A DNA stretch of 64,000 nucleotides, taken from Chryseobacterium soli (lineage in GTDB: Bacteria > Bacteroidota > Bacteroidia > Flavobacteriales > Weeksellaceae). Location of the stretch: positions 124,001 through 188,000 of the forward strand of contig NZ_JPRH01000002.1 in NCBI RefSeq assembly GCF_000737705.1. Direction: 5' to 3'. Made by a program: the position numbers and the translations under genes. The notes below the pieces were generated by a model that was not told where the DNA came from, ran no database searches, and worked only from the letters and a program-made list of their open reading frames with translations. This document shows, in pieces, positions 17,208 to 26,094 of the stretch. Every line of letters begins with the position of its first letter. Position 1 is the first letter of the stretch.

Positions 17208-18632
17208 ATGAAAAAGCTTTTTTTACTCATAATGATCTACTGTTTTGGAGCTGTTTACGGACAGCGCAGTGATTTTTTCATTTTTAAAGAAAGTGAGGTC
17301 TATAGCCTGTTTAATTTCATGGAAACGGCAGCAAAAATGCCGGGAACCTCTTCTACATACAGGAAATATATAGACGGAAAGCTATCAGGAGATAAAGACT
17401 TTCAGAAATTGGTCGGAGATTTTAAATCCATGGATTTTAATGAAAGCATTACAAGACAGGATTATCCGAAAGGCAGGATGTATATGAAAAGTTATTTGAC
17501 ACTGCTTATCGTAAACACCCTGAAGTCTAAAGATCTTGATGATTTTAATGAAAGAATAACCGGGATTTTGCCTATTAATGAGCAAATGCAGGTATACCAG
17601 ACGTTGAAAAATGTACAGCCTTATTTCAGACAGTTTGTATGGAATGAGAATGAATCAAAGATTAAAAAACAGATCGATGATCTTAAAAAATATAATGCTG
17701 TTAGTTCTGAACTATTTTTAAAGTTTAATCACTTTTATAAATCATCTTGGGATCAGCATATTCCGTTTTATGTGACGCTGTATCCTATCCCCGGGAAAAG
17801 TGGAAATACTACGGCAACACCTCATGGAAATGCGCTGTGTGTCGGAAGTATGACAGATTCCAATGATACAGTAGGAACATTGGGAGTAACGATGCACGAG
17901 ATGTGTCACATTTTATATAACGAGCAGAGTAGGGAAGTTCAGGAAGAGCAGGAGACTTACTTTAAGCAAAATAAATCAAGATATGCGAAGCTGGCCTATT
18001 CTTATTTTAATGAAGCAATGGCAACAGCATTGGGCAACGGATATGCATATAAAGTGTTAAACAAAGGGGTTTTGGATACACAGGAATGGTATAATAATCC
18101 TACCATTGCGCTCTTTGCAAAGGCGATTTATCCGTTAACTGAAAAATATTTGGAGGAAAATAAAGCAATTGACAAGGATTTTATTGATGAAGCGATTAAA
18201 AAGTTTGAACAGACTTTTCCTGATTCGCTTTATGAATATGCACCTAATTTTAATACCTTGAATCTGTATACGGAAGAATTGGAAGGGAATTATATATTTG
18301 ATGCTCTTTTCACGTATTTCAGTGCCAACAATGTACGTGTTTCGAGCCCAATGAAAAATATTTCACAAAGCTCAAAATTGCAGGAAGCCGATTCCTCTTT
18401 TATAATGCTGCTGGATAAGAATCAAAAAGAAAATCTGGACGAATTGAAAAAGGTTTTCCCGGAGATTAAAGGAATACAATATAACCAGTCCATACAGAAT
18501 ATAAGTTTTATAGATGCCAAAAACAGGATGATCATCATTCTTTTTATTAATAAGAAAGAAGACCTAGCTCCGGCGTTTGAAAAACTGGCCAAACATAAAA
18601 GTATTAATAAAGACCAATTAATTCAATATTAA
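17208..18632 (+). CDS. secreted HExxH metalloprotease-like protein in the export operon
   Basis: A 474-residue protein with a signal peptide ending near VYGQ (residue 19). It has a zinc-protease motif H230-E231-M-C-H234 in GVTMHEMCHILYNEQ and a downstream glutamate E269 in YFNEAMATALGNG, the arrangement of gluzincin-type peptidases. I do not recognise a named family. It should act in the periplasm. It lies seven bases after permease 2 and sixteen before the adaptor gene, so it is an integral part of the operon. A role in processing or degrading the exported peptide is an inference. Confidence 0.7.
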   Translation: MKKLFLLIMIYCFGAVYGQRSDFFIFKESEVYSLFNFMETAAKMPGTSSTYRKYIDGKLSGDKDFQKLVGDFKSMDFNESITRQDYPKGRMYMKSYLTLLIVNTLKSKDLDDFNERITGILPINEQMQVYQTLKNVQPYFRQFVWNENESKIKKQIDDLKKYNAVSSELFLKFNHFYKSSWDQHIPFYVTLYPIPGKSGNTTATPHGNALCVGSMTDSNDTVGTLGVTMHEMCHILYNEQSREVQEEQETYFKQNKSRYAKLAYSYFNEAMATALGNGYAYKVLNKGVLDTQEWYNNPTIALFAKAIYPLTEKYLEENKAIDKDFIDEAIKKFEQTFPDSLYEYAPNFNTLNLYTEELEGNYIFDALFTYFSANNVRVSSPMKNISQSSKLQEADSSFIMLLDKNQKENLDELKKVFPEIKGIQYNQSIQNISFIDAKNRMIIILFINKKEDLAPAFEKLAKHKSINKDQLIQY

Positions 18633-18648
18633 AAAATAAACTAGATAT

Positions 18649-19842
18649 ATGAAAAAGAAATTCACTTGGAAGAAAGCCATTTATATAGTGTTGGGGCTTG
18701 TATTTGCAGTGGCGTTGTTCTCAGGAATTGGGTACCTCATAAAGTCCAATACGAAGCAGAGCGAAAATTTCCTTACCCGTAAACCTACCATCCAGAATAT
18801 GGATGATAAAGTAATGGCGACCGGAAAAATCGTTCCAAAAGAAGAAATTGAAATAAAACCCAACATTGCCGGGATTATCGATAAGATTCTGGTAGATGAA
18901 GGAGATAAAGTAACTGCCGGACAGCTGATTGCTACCGTAAGAATTATCCCGAATATTGCTGATGTAAATAATGCACAGCAGGAGGTTATGAATTCTCAAC
19001 TGCAGATCAGTAATGCAAAAATGAATGTAGACAATAAGCAGAAACAGTTTGCTATGCAGGAAAAACTGTATAAGCAGGGCGTAATTTCCAAACAGGAATA
19101 CCTTACTTCACAACAGGACCTGTATTCTATGCAGCAGGCAGTGAAAAATGCTAATCAACAGCTGCAGACTGCTCAAAAAAGACTGCAAATTGTAAAAACA
19201 GGAGCTACTCCGGAATTACAGGGCTTAGCAACAACCCAGATTCGTTCTAAAGCAGCAGGGACAGTGCTTGAAGTTCCTGTAAAAGTAGGAAGCCAGGTAA
19301 TTGAAGCCAACTCGTTCAATGCCGGAACAACCATCTGTTCTATTGCAGATCTTAGCTCTTTGATCTTTCAGGGGGATATTGATGAAGCGCAGGCAGGAAA
19401 ACTAAAGCAGGGAATGGATATGAAGATTGTGATCGGTGCTTTACAGAATAAAAGTTTTCCGGGAAAACTGACGATGATTGCTCCTAAAGGAAAAGATACC
19501 AACGGAACTATAAAATTCCCGGTTGAAGGTGATGTCCAAAATCCTAACAACGAATACATCAGAGCTGGTTTCTCTGCCAACGGAGAAATTGTATTAAGTT
19601 CTCAGAAAAACGCATTGTTATTGGATGAATCGCTTATTCAATATGAAAAAAGCAACGGAAAAGACAAACCTTTTGTTGAGGTTAAGCAGGCAGATGGGAA
19701 ATTTAAGAAAACCTATGTAACGCTTGGTGCCAGCGATGGAATCAATGTGCAAATCCTATCAGGAATTACAAAAGATGCCAATGTAAAAGTATGGAATCCT
19801 TCCGATAAAGATAAAGAAGAGCTTAAAGAAAAGAAAAAATAA
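18649..19842 (+). CDS. periplasmic adaptor protein, MacA/HlyD-like
   Basis: A 397-residue membrane-fusion protein: one N-terminal membrane anchor (about 9-31), a biotinyl-lipoyl half-motif (IKPNIAGIIDKILVDEGDKVTAGQLIATV), a coiled-coil hairpin at about 105-185 rich in Q, K and N, the second lipoyl half (IRSKAAGTVLEVPVKVGSQV), then a beta-barrel and membrane-proximal domain. The charged end KDKEELKEKKK is unusual but short. With the ATPase and permeases it completes a MacAB-like pump; an outer-membrane TolC partner must be encoded elsewhere. Confidence 0.9.
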   Translation: MKKKFTWKKAIYIVLGLVFAVALFSGIGYLIKSNTKQSENFLTRKPTIQNMDDKVMATGKIVPKEEIEIKPNIAGIIDKILVDEGDKVTAGQLIATVRIIPNIADVNNAQQEVMNSQLQISNAKMNVDNKQKQFAMQEKLYKQGVISKQEYLTSQQDLYSMQQAVKNANQQLQTAQKRLQIVKTGATPELQGLATTQIRSKAAGTVLEVPVKVGSQVIEANSFNAGTTICSIADLSSLIFQGDIDEAQAGKLKQGMDMKIVIGALQNKSFPGKLTMIAPKGKDTNGTIKFPVEGDVQNPNNEYIRAGFSANGEIVLSSQKNALLLDESLIQYEKSNGKDKPFVEVKQADGKFKKTYVTLGASDGINVQILSGITKDANVKVWNPSDKDKEELKEKKK

Positions 19843-19869
19843 TAAACGACTATATAAGTTTTAAACTGG

Positions 19870-19895
19870 AATCCCGATTTTTTCGGGATTTTTTT
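19870..19895 (+). terminator. Rho-independent terminator of the export operon
   Basis: Stem AATCCCGA / TCGGGATT with a short T loop, followed by a T run, 27 bases after the adaptor stop. Confidence 0.85.
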
Positions 19896-20008
19896 GTTTT
19901 TAAGACAGGGATATTTAAAGTTTTGTAGTTTTTAAAGATCTACCATCAGTTGTTTGCATTTTTCCTTACCGAGAAATATTTATAAAAAAAAACACTATTG
20001 CAACTTAA

Positions 20009-20037
20009 TTGCATTAGTGGAGATTTATTTACCTTTG
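20009..20037 (+). promoter_or_regulatory. Bacteroidota promoter, TTG-N18-TACCTTTG
   Basis: The -33 TTG (20009-20011) and -7 TACCTTTG (20030-20037) are 18 bases apart, close to the Bacteroidetes consensus. Transcription should start at about 20041-20043, right at the heptamer repeats. Confidence 0.65.
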
Positions 20038-20040
20038 CGT

Positions 20041-20068
20041 AACCAACAACCAACAACCAACAACCAAC
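20041..20068 (+). repeat. tandem heptamer, four copies of AACCAAC
   Basis: Four perfect copies in a row fill the space between the predicted transcription start and the start codon at 20074. Such arrays can change length by slippage and alter leader length or initial transcription. Confidence 0.8.
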
Positions 20069-20073
20069 AAGCT

Positions 20074-20976
20074 ATGGAAAACAATTTTAACGTCATTATC
20101 ATAGGAGGAAGCTACGCAGGTTTATCAGCAGGAATGTCTTTGGGAAGATCTCTGCGGAATGTTCTCATCATCGATAGTGGAAACCCCTGCAACAGGCAAA
20201 CTCCGTATTCTCATAATTTCTTGACGCATGACGGAAAAAGTCCAAAGGCGATCAATATGATAGCAAGAGAACAGGTATTAAAATATGAAACGGTAAAATT
20301 ATACGATGGAATCGTTGTGAAAACCAATAAAATTTCTGGTGGTTTTGAAGTTGAAACTGATTCAGGAGAAAAATTCAACGCTAAAAAATTGATTATTGCC
20401 ACCGGAATTAAAGACATACATCCGGACATTCCAGGATTTACGGACTGCTGGGGGATCTCTGTTCTTCACTGTCCGTATTGCCATGGTTATGAAGTGAAAA
20501 ATGAACCAACAGGAATTTTAGCCAGTGGAGATATAGCCTATGAATTTTCAAAAATGATCCTCAACTGGACTAAAGAAATTACCCTTTTCACCAACGGAAA
20601 ATCGACTTTTACAGAAGAGCAGATCGGAAAATTAGAGCAGCATCAAATCCATATTAATGAAGATGAAATTGAAAAGATAGAACATCAAAATGGAAATATC
20701 AGTACAATAGTTTTTAAAAATGGAAAAGAATTTCCATTAAAAGTACTGTATTCTAAAATACCTTTTGAACAAAACCTGAAGGCTGCTGAAGATTTAGGCT
20801 ATGAGCTGACGGAACAGGGATTTATTAAAGCTGATCTTTTTCAAAAGACGACTGTATACGGAATATATGCCTGTGGAGATAATGTCACGATGATGCGTTC
20901 AGTAGCAAATGCAGTCTCTCAGGGCAATTTTACAGGTGCTATGGTTAACAAAGAACTGGTAGATGAGAACTTCTGA
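20074..20976 (+). CDS. thioredoxin-reductase-like FAD oxidoreductase with CPYC centre
   Basis: A 300-residue flavoprotein. FAD binding is shown by IIIGGSYAGLSAG at 8-20 and the late YACGDN motif. The redox pair is C133-P-Y-C136 in HCPYCHGYE, which resembles the GliT/DepH dithiol-oxidase branch more than bacterial TrxB (CATCDG). The usual NADPH-binding GGGxSA is altered to LASGDIA near 149-155, and the following HRR-type basic motif is missing (ITLFTNGKS). It may therefore not use NADPH normally. Start at 20074 is preferred over a longer frame from 19954 because the promoter and heptamer repeats lie in between. Confidence 0.8.
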   Translation: MENNFNVIIIGGSYAGLSAGMSLGRSLRNVLIIDSGNPCNRQTPYSHNFLTHDGKSPKAINMIAREQVLKYETVKLYDGIVVKTNKISGGFEVETDSGEKFNAKKLIIATGIKDIHPDIPGFTDCWGISVLHCPYCHGYEVKNEPTGILASGDIAYEFSKMILNWTKEITLFTNGKSTFTEEQIGKLEQHQIHINEDEIEKIEHQNGNISTIVFKNGKEFPLKVLYSKIPFEQNLKAAEDLGYELTEQGFIKADLFQKTTVYGIYACGDNVTMMRSVANAVSQGNFTGAMVNKELVDENF

Positions 20977-21047
20977 ATTATAGAATATTTATGATTTTAA
21001 TTCCAAAAATCATATTTTGGGATGCCAAAATCTAGAGGGAAATTCCG

Positions 21048-21055
21048 TACATTTG
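21048..21055 (+). promoter_or_regulatory. Bacteroidota -7 element for glyA
   Basis: TACATTTG fits TAnnTTTG and lies 28 bases before the glyA ATG. The -33 element is not clear. Confidence 0.5.
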
Positions 21056-21083
21056 GGGTGGAAAATCTCAAAACTAAAAGTAA

Positions 21084-22349
21084 ATGGATATTATTTTCGA
21101 CCTTATTGAAAAAGAAAAACAAAGACAAACTCACGGATTGGAGCTTATTGCATCAGAAAATTTTGTTTCTGAAAATGTGATGAAAGCAATGGGAAGCGTA
21201 TTGACGAATAAATATGCAGAAGGCTACCCAGGAAAAAGATACTATGGAGGATGTGAAGTAGTAGATGAGGTTGAAACATTAGCCATCAACAGAGCAAAAG
21301 AACTTTTTGGAGTTGATTATGTGAATGTGCAGCCACATTCAGGTTCTCAGGCTAATGCAGCTATTTATCTTGCAGTTTTGAAAGCCGGTGATAAAATTAT
21401 GGGAATGGACCTTTCAATGGGAGGACACCTTACTCATGGTTCAGCAGTTAATTTCTCAGGAATCCAGTATCAGGTAGTTTCTTACGGAGTACAGCAGGAA
21501 ACCGGTTTGATCGATTATGACCAAATGAGAGAAGTAGCTTTAAGAGAAAGACCGAAAATGCTTATTGCAGGTTTCTCGGCATATTCAAGAGATTTGGATT
21601 ATGCAAAATTCAGAGAGGTTGCTGACGAAATAGGAGCGACACTGTGGGCTGACATTGCTCACCCTGCAGGATTGGTGGCGAAAGGATTATTGAATTCTCC
21701 ATTCGAACACTGTCATGTTGTAACCACTACCACTCATAAAACACTGAGAGGCCCAAGAGGTGGGATGATCATGATGGGTAAAGATTTTGAAAATACTTAC
21801 GGACATAAAACTCCAAAAGGAGAAACCAAAATGATGAGCCAGGTACTTGACGGAGCTGTATTCCCAGGAATTCAAGGTGGTCCTCTAGAACATGTTATTG
21901 CTGGTAAAGCAGTAGCTTTCGGAGAAGCATTGGACGGAAAATTTGAAACCTATGCAAAGCAGGTTAAATCGAATGCTCAAGCATTGTCAAAAGCAATGAC
22001 CGACAGAGGATTTGATATTGTAAGCGGAGGTACAGACAATCACTTGATGCTTGTAGACCTTAGAAATAAAGGTGTAAACGGAAAAGAAACTGAAAAAGCT
22101 TTGGTATTGGCAGATATCACATGTAATAAAAATATGGTTCCTTTCGATGACAAATCTCCATTCACAACTTCAGGAATCAGATTAGGTACTGCAGCTATTA
22201 CCACCAGAGGATTGAAAGAACAGGATATGGATACTATCGCAGGATTGATTTCTGATGTTGTAGACAATATCAAAAATGAAGAAGTTCTTACTTCCGTAAG
22301 AAAGAAAGTTAATGAATTAATGGAAGGTAAAGCATTGTTTAACTACTAA
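21084..22349 (+). CDS. glyA: serine hydroxymethyltransferase
   Basis: Converts serine and tetrahydrofolate to glycine and 5,10-methylene-tetrahydrofolate in the cytosol; PLP dependent. The 421-residue length is normal. Clear family motifs are [46 protein letters not shown] and the PLP-lysine segment [14 protein letters not shown] with K219. A hairpin terminator follows 25 bases after the stop. It has its own promoter and is probably transcribed mainly alone. Confidence 0.97.
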   Translation: MDIIFDLIEKEKQRQTHGLELIASENFVSENVMKAMGSVLTNKYAEGYPGKRYYGGCEVVDEVETLAINRAKELFGVDYVNVQPHSGSQANAAIYLAVLKAGDKIMGMDLSMGGHLTHGSAVNFSGIQYQVVSYGVQQETGLIDYDQMREVALRERPKMLIAGFSAYSRDLDYAKFREVADEIGATLWADIAHPAGLVAKGLLNSPFEHCHVVTTTTHKTLRGPRGGMIMMGKDFENTYGHKTPKGETKMMSQVLDGAVFPGIQGGPLEHVIAGKAVAFGEALDGKFETYAKQVKSNAQALSKAMTDRGFDIVSGGTDNHLMLVDLRNKGVNGKETEKALVLADITCNKNMVPFDDKSPFTTSGIRLGTAAITTRGLKEQDMDTIAGLISDVVDNIKNEEVLTSVRKKVNELMEGKALFNY

Positions 22350-22374
22350 TAGGTATTGCCAACAGAAATATAAA

Positions 22375-22401
22375 GAATGAGCGATAGCTCATTCTTTTTT
22401 T
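22375..22401 (+). terminator. Rho-independent terminator between glyA and recX
   Basis: Perfect stem GAATGAGC / GCTCATTC with loop GATA and seven T residues. The T tract ends only six bases before the recX ATG, so the hairpin also occupies the recX leader. Confidence 0.85.
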
Positions 22402-22407
22402 ATCAAT

Positions 22408-22872
22408 ATGGATAAGAAATCTTTCACTTTCGATGAAATCAAACTGAAATTGGTAAATTATTGTGTTTATCAGGATCGCTGCCACGCTGAGGTTGAGCAG
22501 AAAATGAAGGAATTTATGCTGATTCCGGAAGCAAAGGAAGAGATTATGCTTTACCTTCTCCAAGAGAACTATTTAAATGAGGAACGGTTTACCCGAAGCT
22601 ATATCAGAGGAAAATTTTATATAAAGCATTGGGGAAAAGGTAAAATAAAAATGAATCTCAAGCAAAAGCAGATTTCTGAAAAGCTTATCAGTAAATGCTT
22701 TGATGAAATAGATGAAGCTGACTATGAAAAGACCATCAGAAAAATTTTTGAAGATTACTATTCCAGGCAAAAAGACCAAAAAGAGTATCAAAGAAAATCG
22801 AAGACCATAAAATATTTGATGAGTAGAGGTTTTGAATATGAGAAAATAATTGATACTTTTGACGAAACATAA
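22408..22872 (+). CDS. recX: RecX family regulatory protein
   Basis: A 154-residue all-helical protein with the repeated three-helix pattern of RecX: KLVNYCVYQDRCHAEVEQKM, YLNEERFTRSYIRGKF, WGKGKIKMNLKQKQIS and IKYLMSRGFEYEKI. RecX proteins bind RecA filaments and limit recombinase activity. The length is usual for Bacteroidota. The gene begins just after the glyA terminator, so it depends on read-through or on a promoter I cannot see. The aminotransferase gene that opens the polysaccharide locus begins eight bases after its stop. Confidence 0.88.
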   Translation: MDKKSFTFDEIKLKLVNYCVYQDRCHAEVEQKMKEFMLIPEAKEEIMLYLLQENYLNEERFTRSYIRGKFYIKHWGKGKIKMNLKQKQISEKLISKCFDEIDEADYEKTIRKIFEDYYSRQKDQKEYQRKSKTIKYLMSRGFEYEKIIDTFDET

Positions 22873-22880
22873 GCAGATAA

Positions 22881-24008
22881 GTGAAAAAAGAAAAGATTTG
22901 GCTATCTCCTCCGCATATGGGAGGGAATGAACTTAAATACATACAGAACGCATTTGATACCAACTGGATTTCCCAATACGGCTCCAATATAGATGAGTTT
23001 GAGAAAAGTCTGGAAAATTATTTAGGAAACAGTTCTTATGTCACAGCTTTATCTTCCGGAACTGCTGCCATTCACTTGGCGTTACGATTACTAAATGTTG
23101 AGGAAGGAGATTTTGTAATTTGTCAGTCTTTCACTTTTGTTGCTACTGCTAATCCTATTCTTTATTTAAAGGCGATACCTGTATTTGTCGATAGCGAAAG
23201 CCTGACATGGAATATGTGTCCGGACATGCTGGAAGAAGCAATAAAATATGTTATTCAGCAAGGGAAAAAACCTAAAGCTATTATCACAGTATCTTTATAT
23301 GGAATGCCTTTTAAGGTGGAAGAAATACTCAATATTTCCAGAAAGTATGAAATTCCTATTATTGAAGACAGTGCAGAAGCACTAGGTAGTAAATATAAGG
23401 GCCAGCTGTGTGGAACTTTTGGAGATCTTTCCATTATAAGTTTTAACGGGAACAAAATTATTACGACTGCAGGAGGTGGAATTTTAATATCCCGAAATGC
23501 AGCTGCTAAAAAAAGAACTCTTTTCCTTGCTACACAAGCTAAGGATGATGCAGAATTTTATAGTCATTCTGAAATAGGATATAATTACAGAATGGATAAT
23601 ATTGCAGCTGGAATAGGACGAGGACAGTTAGAAACACTCGAGAAAAAAATAGAGCAGCGGAGAAAAAATCATGATTTTTATCAACAGGCAGTGAAGAATA
23701 ATAATGATATTGAGTTATTTTCTGCACCAAATAGTGACTTTTATTCTAATTATTGGCTCAATACTGTTATTCTGAAAAATGATTTTTTAAAAGAAAATTT
23801 AAAAGAAAAATTTTCACAGAATAATATAGAAACCAGATTCCTATGGAAGCCTATGCATCTTCAGCCTCTGTATAAAGGGTATAAGTTTTTTGGAGATAAT
23901 TTGTCTGGTACACTTTTTGATACAGGACTGTGCCTACCGTCGGGAACTAATTTAACAGATGATTACAGAGCTAGAATTTCTAATGTTTTACAAAATGAAA
24001 TTTACTAA
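22881..24008 (+). CDS. DegT/DnrJ/EryC1/StrS sugar aminotransferase (PglE-like)
   Basis: A PLP-dependent nucleotide-sugar aminotransferase of 375 residues. It shows SSGTAAIHLAL at 58-68 for PLP phosphate binding, D163 in IIEDSAEALGS for the pyridine nitrogen, and the Schiff-base K192 in SFNGNKIITTAGGG. The FNGNK form is usual in PglE/LegC-type enzymes that aminate 4-keto-6-deoxy-GlcNAc. The WbpM/PglF-like dehydratase gene follows, which could make this substrate, giving a UDP-2-acetamido-4-amino-trideoxyhexose (inferred). The start is GTG at 22881, because no ATG lies close. First gene of the surface polysaccharide locus. Confidence 0.87.
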   Translation: MKKEKIWLSPPHMGGNELKYIQNAFDTNWISQYGSNIDEFEKSLENYLGNSSYVTALSSGTAAIHLALRLLNVEEGDFVICQSFTFVATANPILYLKAIPVFVDSESLTWNMCPDMLEEAIKYVIQQGKKPKAIITVSLYGMPFKVEEILNISRKYEIPIIEDSAEALGSKYKGQLCGTFGDLSIISFNGNKIITTAGGGILISRNAAAKKRTLFLATQAKDDAEFYSHSEIGYNYRMDNIAAGIGRGQLETLEKKIEQRRKNHDFYQQAVKNNNDIELFSAPNSDFYSNYWLNTVILKNDFLKENLKEKFSQNNIETRFLWKPMHLQPLYKGYKFFGDNLSGTLFDTGLCLPSGTNLTDDYRARISNVLQNEIY

Positions 24009-24048
24009 ATTTGTTTTTTTTAATTTAAGCGTAGATGAAATTTTATTT

Positions 24049-24056
24049 TAATTTTG
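24049..24056 (+). promoter_or_regulatory. Bacteroidota -7 element ahead of the main polysaccharide operon
   Basis: TAATTTTG fits TAnnTTTG, 73 bases before the dehydratase ATG. It may drive the long co-directional run from 24.1 to 42.5 kb. The -33 region is unclear. Confidence 0.45.
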
Positions 24057-24129
24057 TATCCACTCTTAAGAATTATCATTAATTAAAACTAGGGGGTAAC
24101 CCATTTGAATATGAACACAAATACAGACA

Positions 24130-26058
24130 ATGTACAGCTCTTTTAGAAAAAAAATATTCGGAGGTGATAATGTTGTCAATCTCTCAGACGTTAGATATTT
24201 ACCTAGATGGATAATACTTGTAATAGATATTATCATTTTGGTGATGTCTCTATTTCTTTCTACTTATACTATTGAAAAAATTACCCAAAAAGAGTTTATT
24301 TATCATGAAGATAAAAGTGTTGTTTTTGCTTTTATAATTTTGATAAATACTATGTTTATGTATTTTTTCAAGACTTATGCAGGAATAATAAGACATTCTA
24401 CTTTTATTGACCTTTTCAAATTGTTGATATCATGTTTTTGTACTATGACCGTTATAGGGGTTGTAAACCTGACCTATTTCTGGACTATGGGGGGGAAGTT
24501 TATATTAACACCTTTTCTGGTGTTGTATTTTATTATTTCTTTCATGGGCCTGTTTCTCTTCAGGCTATATGTGAAAGAATTCTTTCATATTGTTAGAGAA
24601 TATAGAAGAAGTGCTCTGAAAAAAAGAATTTTAGTATTGGGTATTGACGAACAGTCTATTGCTATAGCCCGTGCTATTTTGGATAATCCAAGTCTGCCGT
24701 ATCAGGTGGTTGGTTTTCTGACTCAAAGAAAAGATTCTAAAAGAGCTTCTTTATTAGGAAAACCTATTTATGAAAAAAGAAGAATAGAGGAAACAACAAA
24801 AGAAGATCTTATTATTGATGGTGTTATTATTGTTAAGGAAATGATGTCTAAAGATGAAATGAATTCTTGGGTAAATTTATTTTTAGAAAAAGACTTAAAT
24901 ATTTTCAAAGCTCCATCCGTTCAAAAATTAAGAGACAGTGATTTAGGAGGGGCGATTAGAAATCTTCAGATTGAAGATCTACTTAATAGAAAACCAATAA
25001 AAATTGAAAGTGAAGAAGTTAGAAGCAGGCACTTCAATAAAAATATATTGGTAACGGGTGGTGCAGGTTCTATTGGTAGTGAAATTGTAAGACAGGTTGC
25101 CCAATTTAATCCTGCATTGATAGTTGTTTTAGATCAAGCCGAAACACCTCTTTATGACATTGAGCTTGAAGTGAAGGAGAAATTTCCTCACATAAGATTT
25201 AAATTTGTTTTAGCGGATGTCTCTAATATGTATAGAGTTGAACCACTATTTCAGACTTATAATTTTTCAATGGTATACCATGCTGCGGCTTATAAGCACG
25301 TACCTTTAGTGGAAGAAAATCCTAATGAGGCGATTCGTGTCAATGTATTGGGATCAAAAAATATTGCTGTTTTATCAAGCCGTTATAAGGTGAACAGGTT
25401 TGTAATGATTTCTACAGATAAAGCGGTAAATCCTACCAATGTAATGGGAGCTTCTAAAAGAGCTGCGGAATTATTCGTTCAATCTTTACAGCATGTCGAA
25501 GGAAATACTACAAAATTTATTACAACAAGGTTTGGTAACGTTTTAGGATCAAATGGTTCTGTTATACCACATTTTAAAAAGCAGATTGAAGCGGGAGGGC
25601 CAGTTACGATTACACATCCTGATATTGTAAGATATTTTATGACAATTCCTGAAGCTTGTGAACTTGTTCTTCATGCAGGAACTATGGGAAGAGGAGGTGA
25701 AATTTTTGTCTTTGACATGGGCGAACCTGTTAAGATCCTGGATCTCGCAAGGAGAATGATTAAATTATCAGGTTTTGAACCCAATATTGATATAAAAATT
25801 ATATATACCGGATTAAGGCCAGGTGAAAAACTATATGAAGAGTTGTTGAGTGACAATGCTAAAACACTTCCTACTCATAATGAAAAGATTATGATCTCTA
25901 AAGATCCAGCCATGGCATTTTTAGAAATAGAAGGTCTGATAGATTTGGTTACGGACGCTTCTATAATGAAAGACAAAGTAGAGGTGGTGAAAATTTTGAA
26001 AATCATCGTACCTGAATTCAGGAGTAATAATTCTGTCTACGAGATTTTGGATATATAA
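24130..26058 (+). CDS. membrane-bound UDP-GlcNAc 4,6-dehydratase (WbpM/PglF/CapD-like)
   Basis: A 642-residue long-form nucleotide-sugar dehydratase. Four N-terminal membrane helices (about 25-160) precede a nucleotide-binding CoA-binding-like domain (ILVLGIDEQS) and an SDR domain whose NAD motif GGAGSIGSEIV lies at about 314-324. The catalytic segment reads NVMGASKRAAE, with Met-xxx-Lys in place of Tyr-xxx-Lys, as in WbpM. It makes UDP-4-keto-6-deoxy-GlcNAc at the inner membrane, the precursor of sugars such as QuiNAc or bacillosamine. The upstream aminotransferase and the WbpV-like SDR at 43.7 kb could both draw on this product. Confidence 0.92.
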   Translation: MYSSFRKKIFGGDNVVNLSDVRYLPRWIILVIDIIILVMSLFLSTYTIEKITQKEFIYHEDKSVVFAFIILINTMFMYFFKTYAGIIRHSTFIDLFKLLISCFCTMTVIGVVNLTYFWTMGGKFILTPFLVLYFIISFMGLFLFRLYVKEFFHIVREYRRSALKKRILVLGIDEQSIAIARAILDNPSLPYQVVGFLTQRKDSKRASLLGKPIYEKRRIEETTKEDLIIDGVIIVKEMMSKDEMNSWVNLFLEKDLNIFKAPSVQKLRDSDLGGAIRNLQIEDLLNRKPIKIESEEVRSRHFNKNILVTGGAGSIGSEIVRQVAQFNPALIVVLDQAETPLYDIELEVKEKFPHIRFKFVLADVSNMYRVEPLFQTYNFSMVYHAAAYKHVPLVEENPNEAIRVNVLGSKNIAVLSSRYKVNRFVMISTDKAVNPTNVMGASKRAAELFVQSLQHVEGNTTKFITTRFGNVLGSNGSVIPHFKKQIEAGGPVTITHPDIVRYFMTIPEACELVLHAGTMGRGGEIFVFDMGEPVKILDLARRMIKLSGFEPNIDIKIIYTGLRPGEKLYEELLSDNAKTLPTHNEKIMISKDPAMAFLEIEGLIDLVTDASIMKDKVEVVKILKIIVPEFRSNNSVYEILDI

Positions 26059-26094
26059 GAAAAATATAAATGTATATTTGTATAATTAAAAAAT

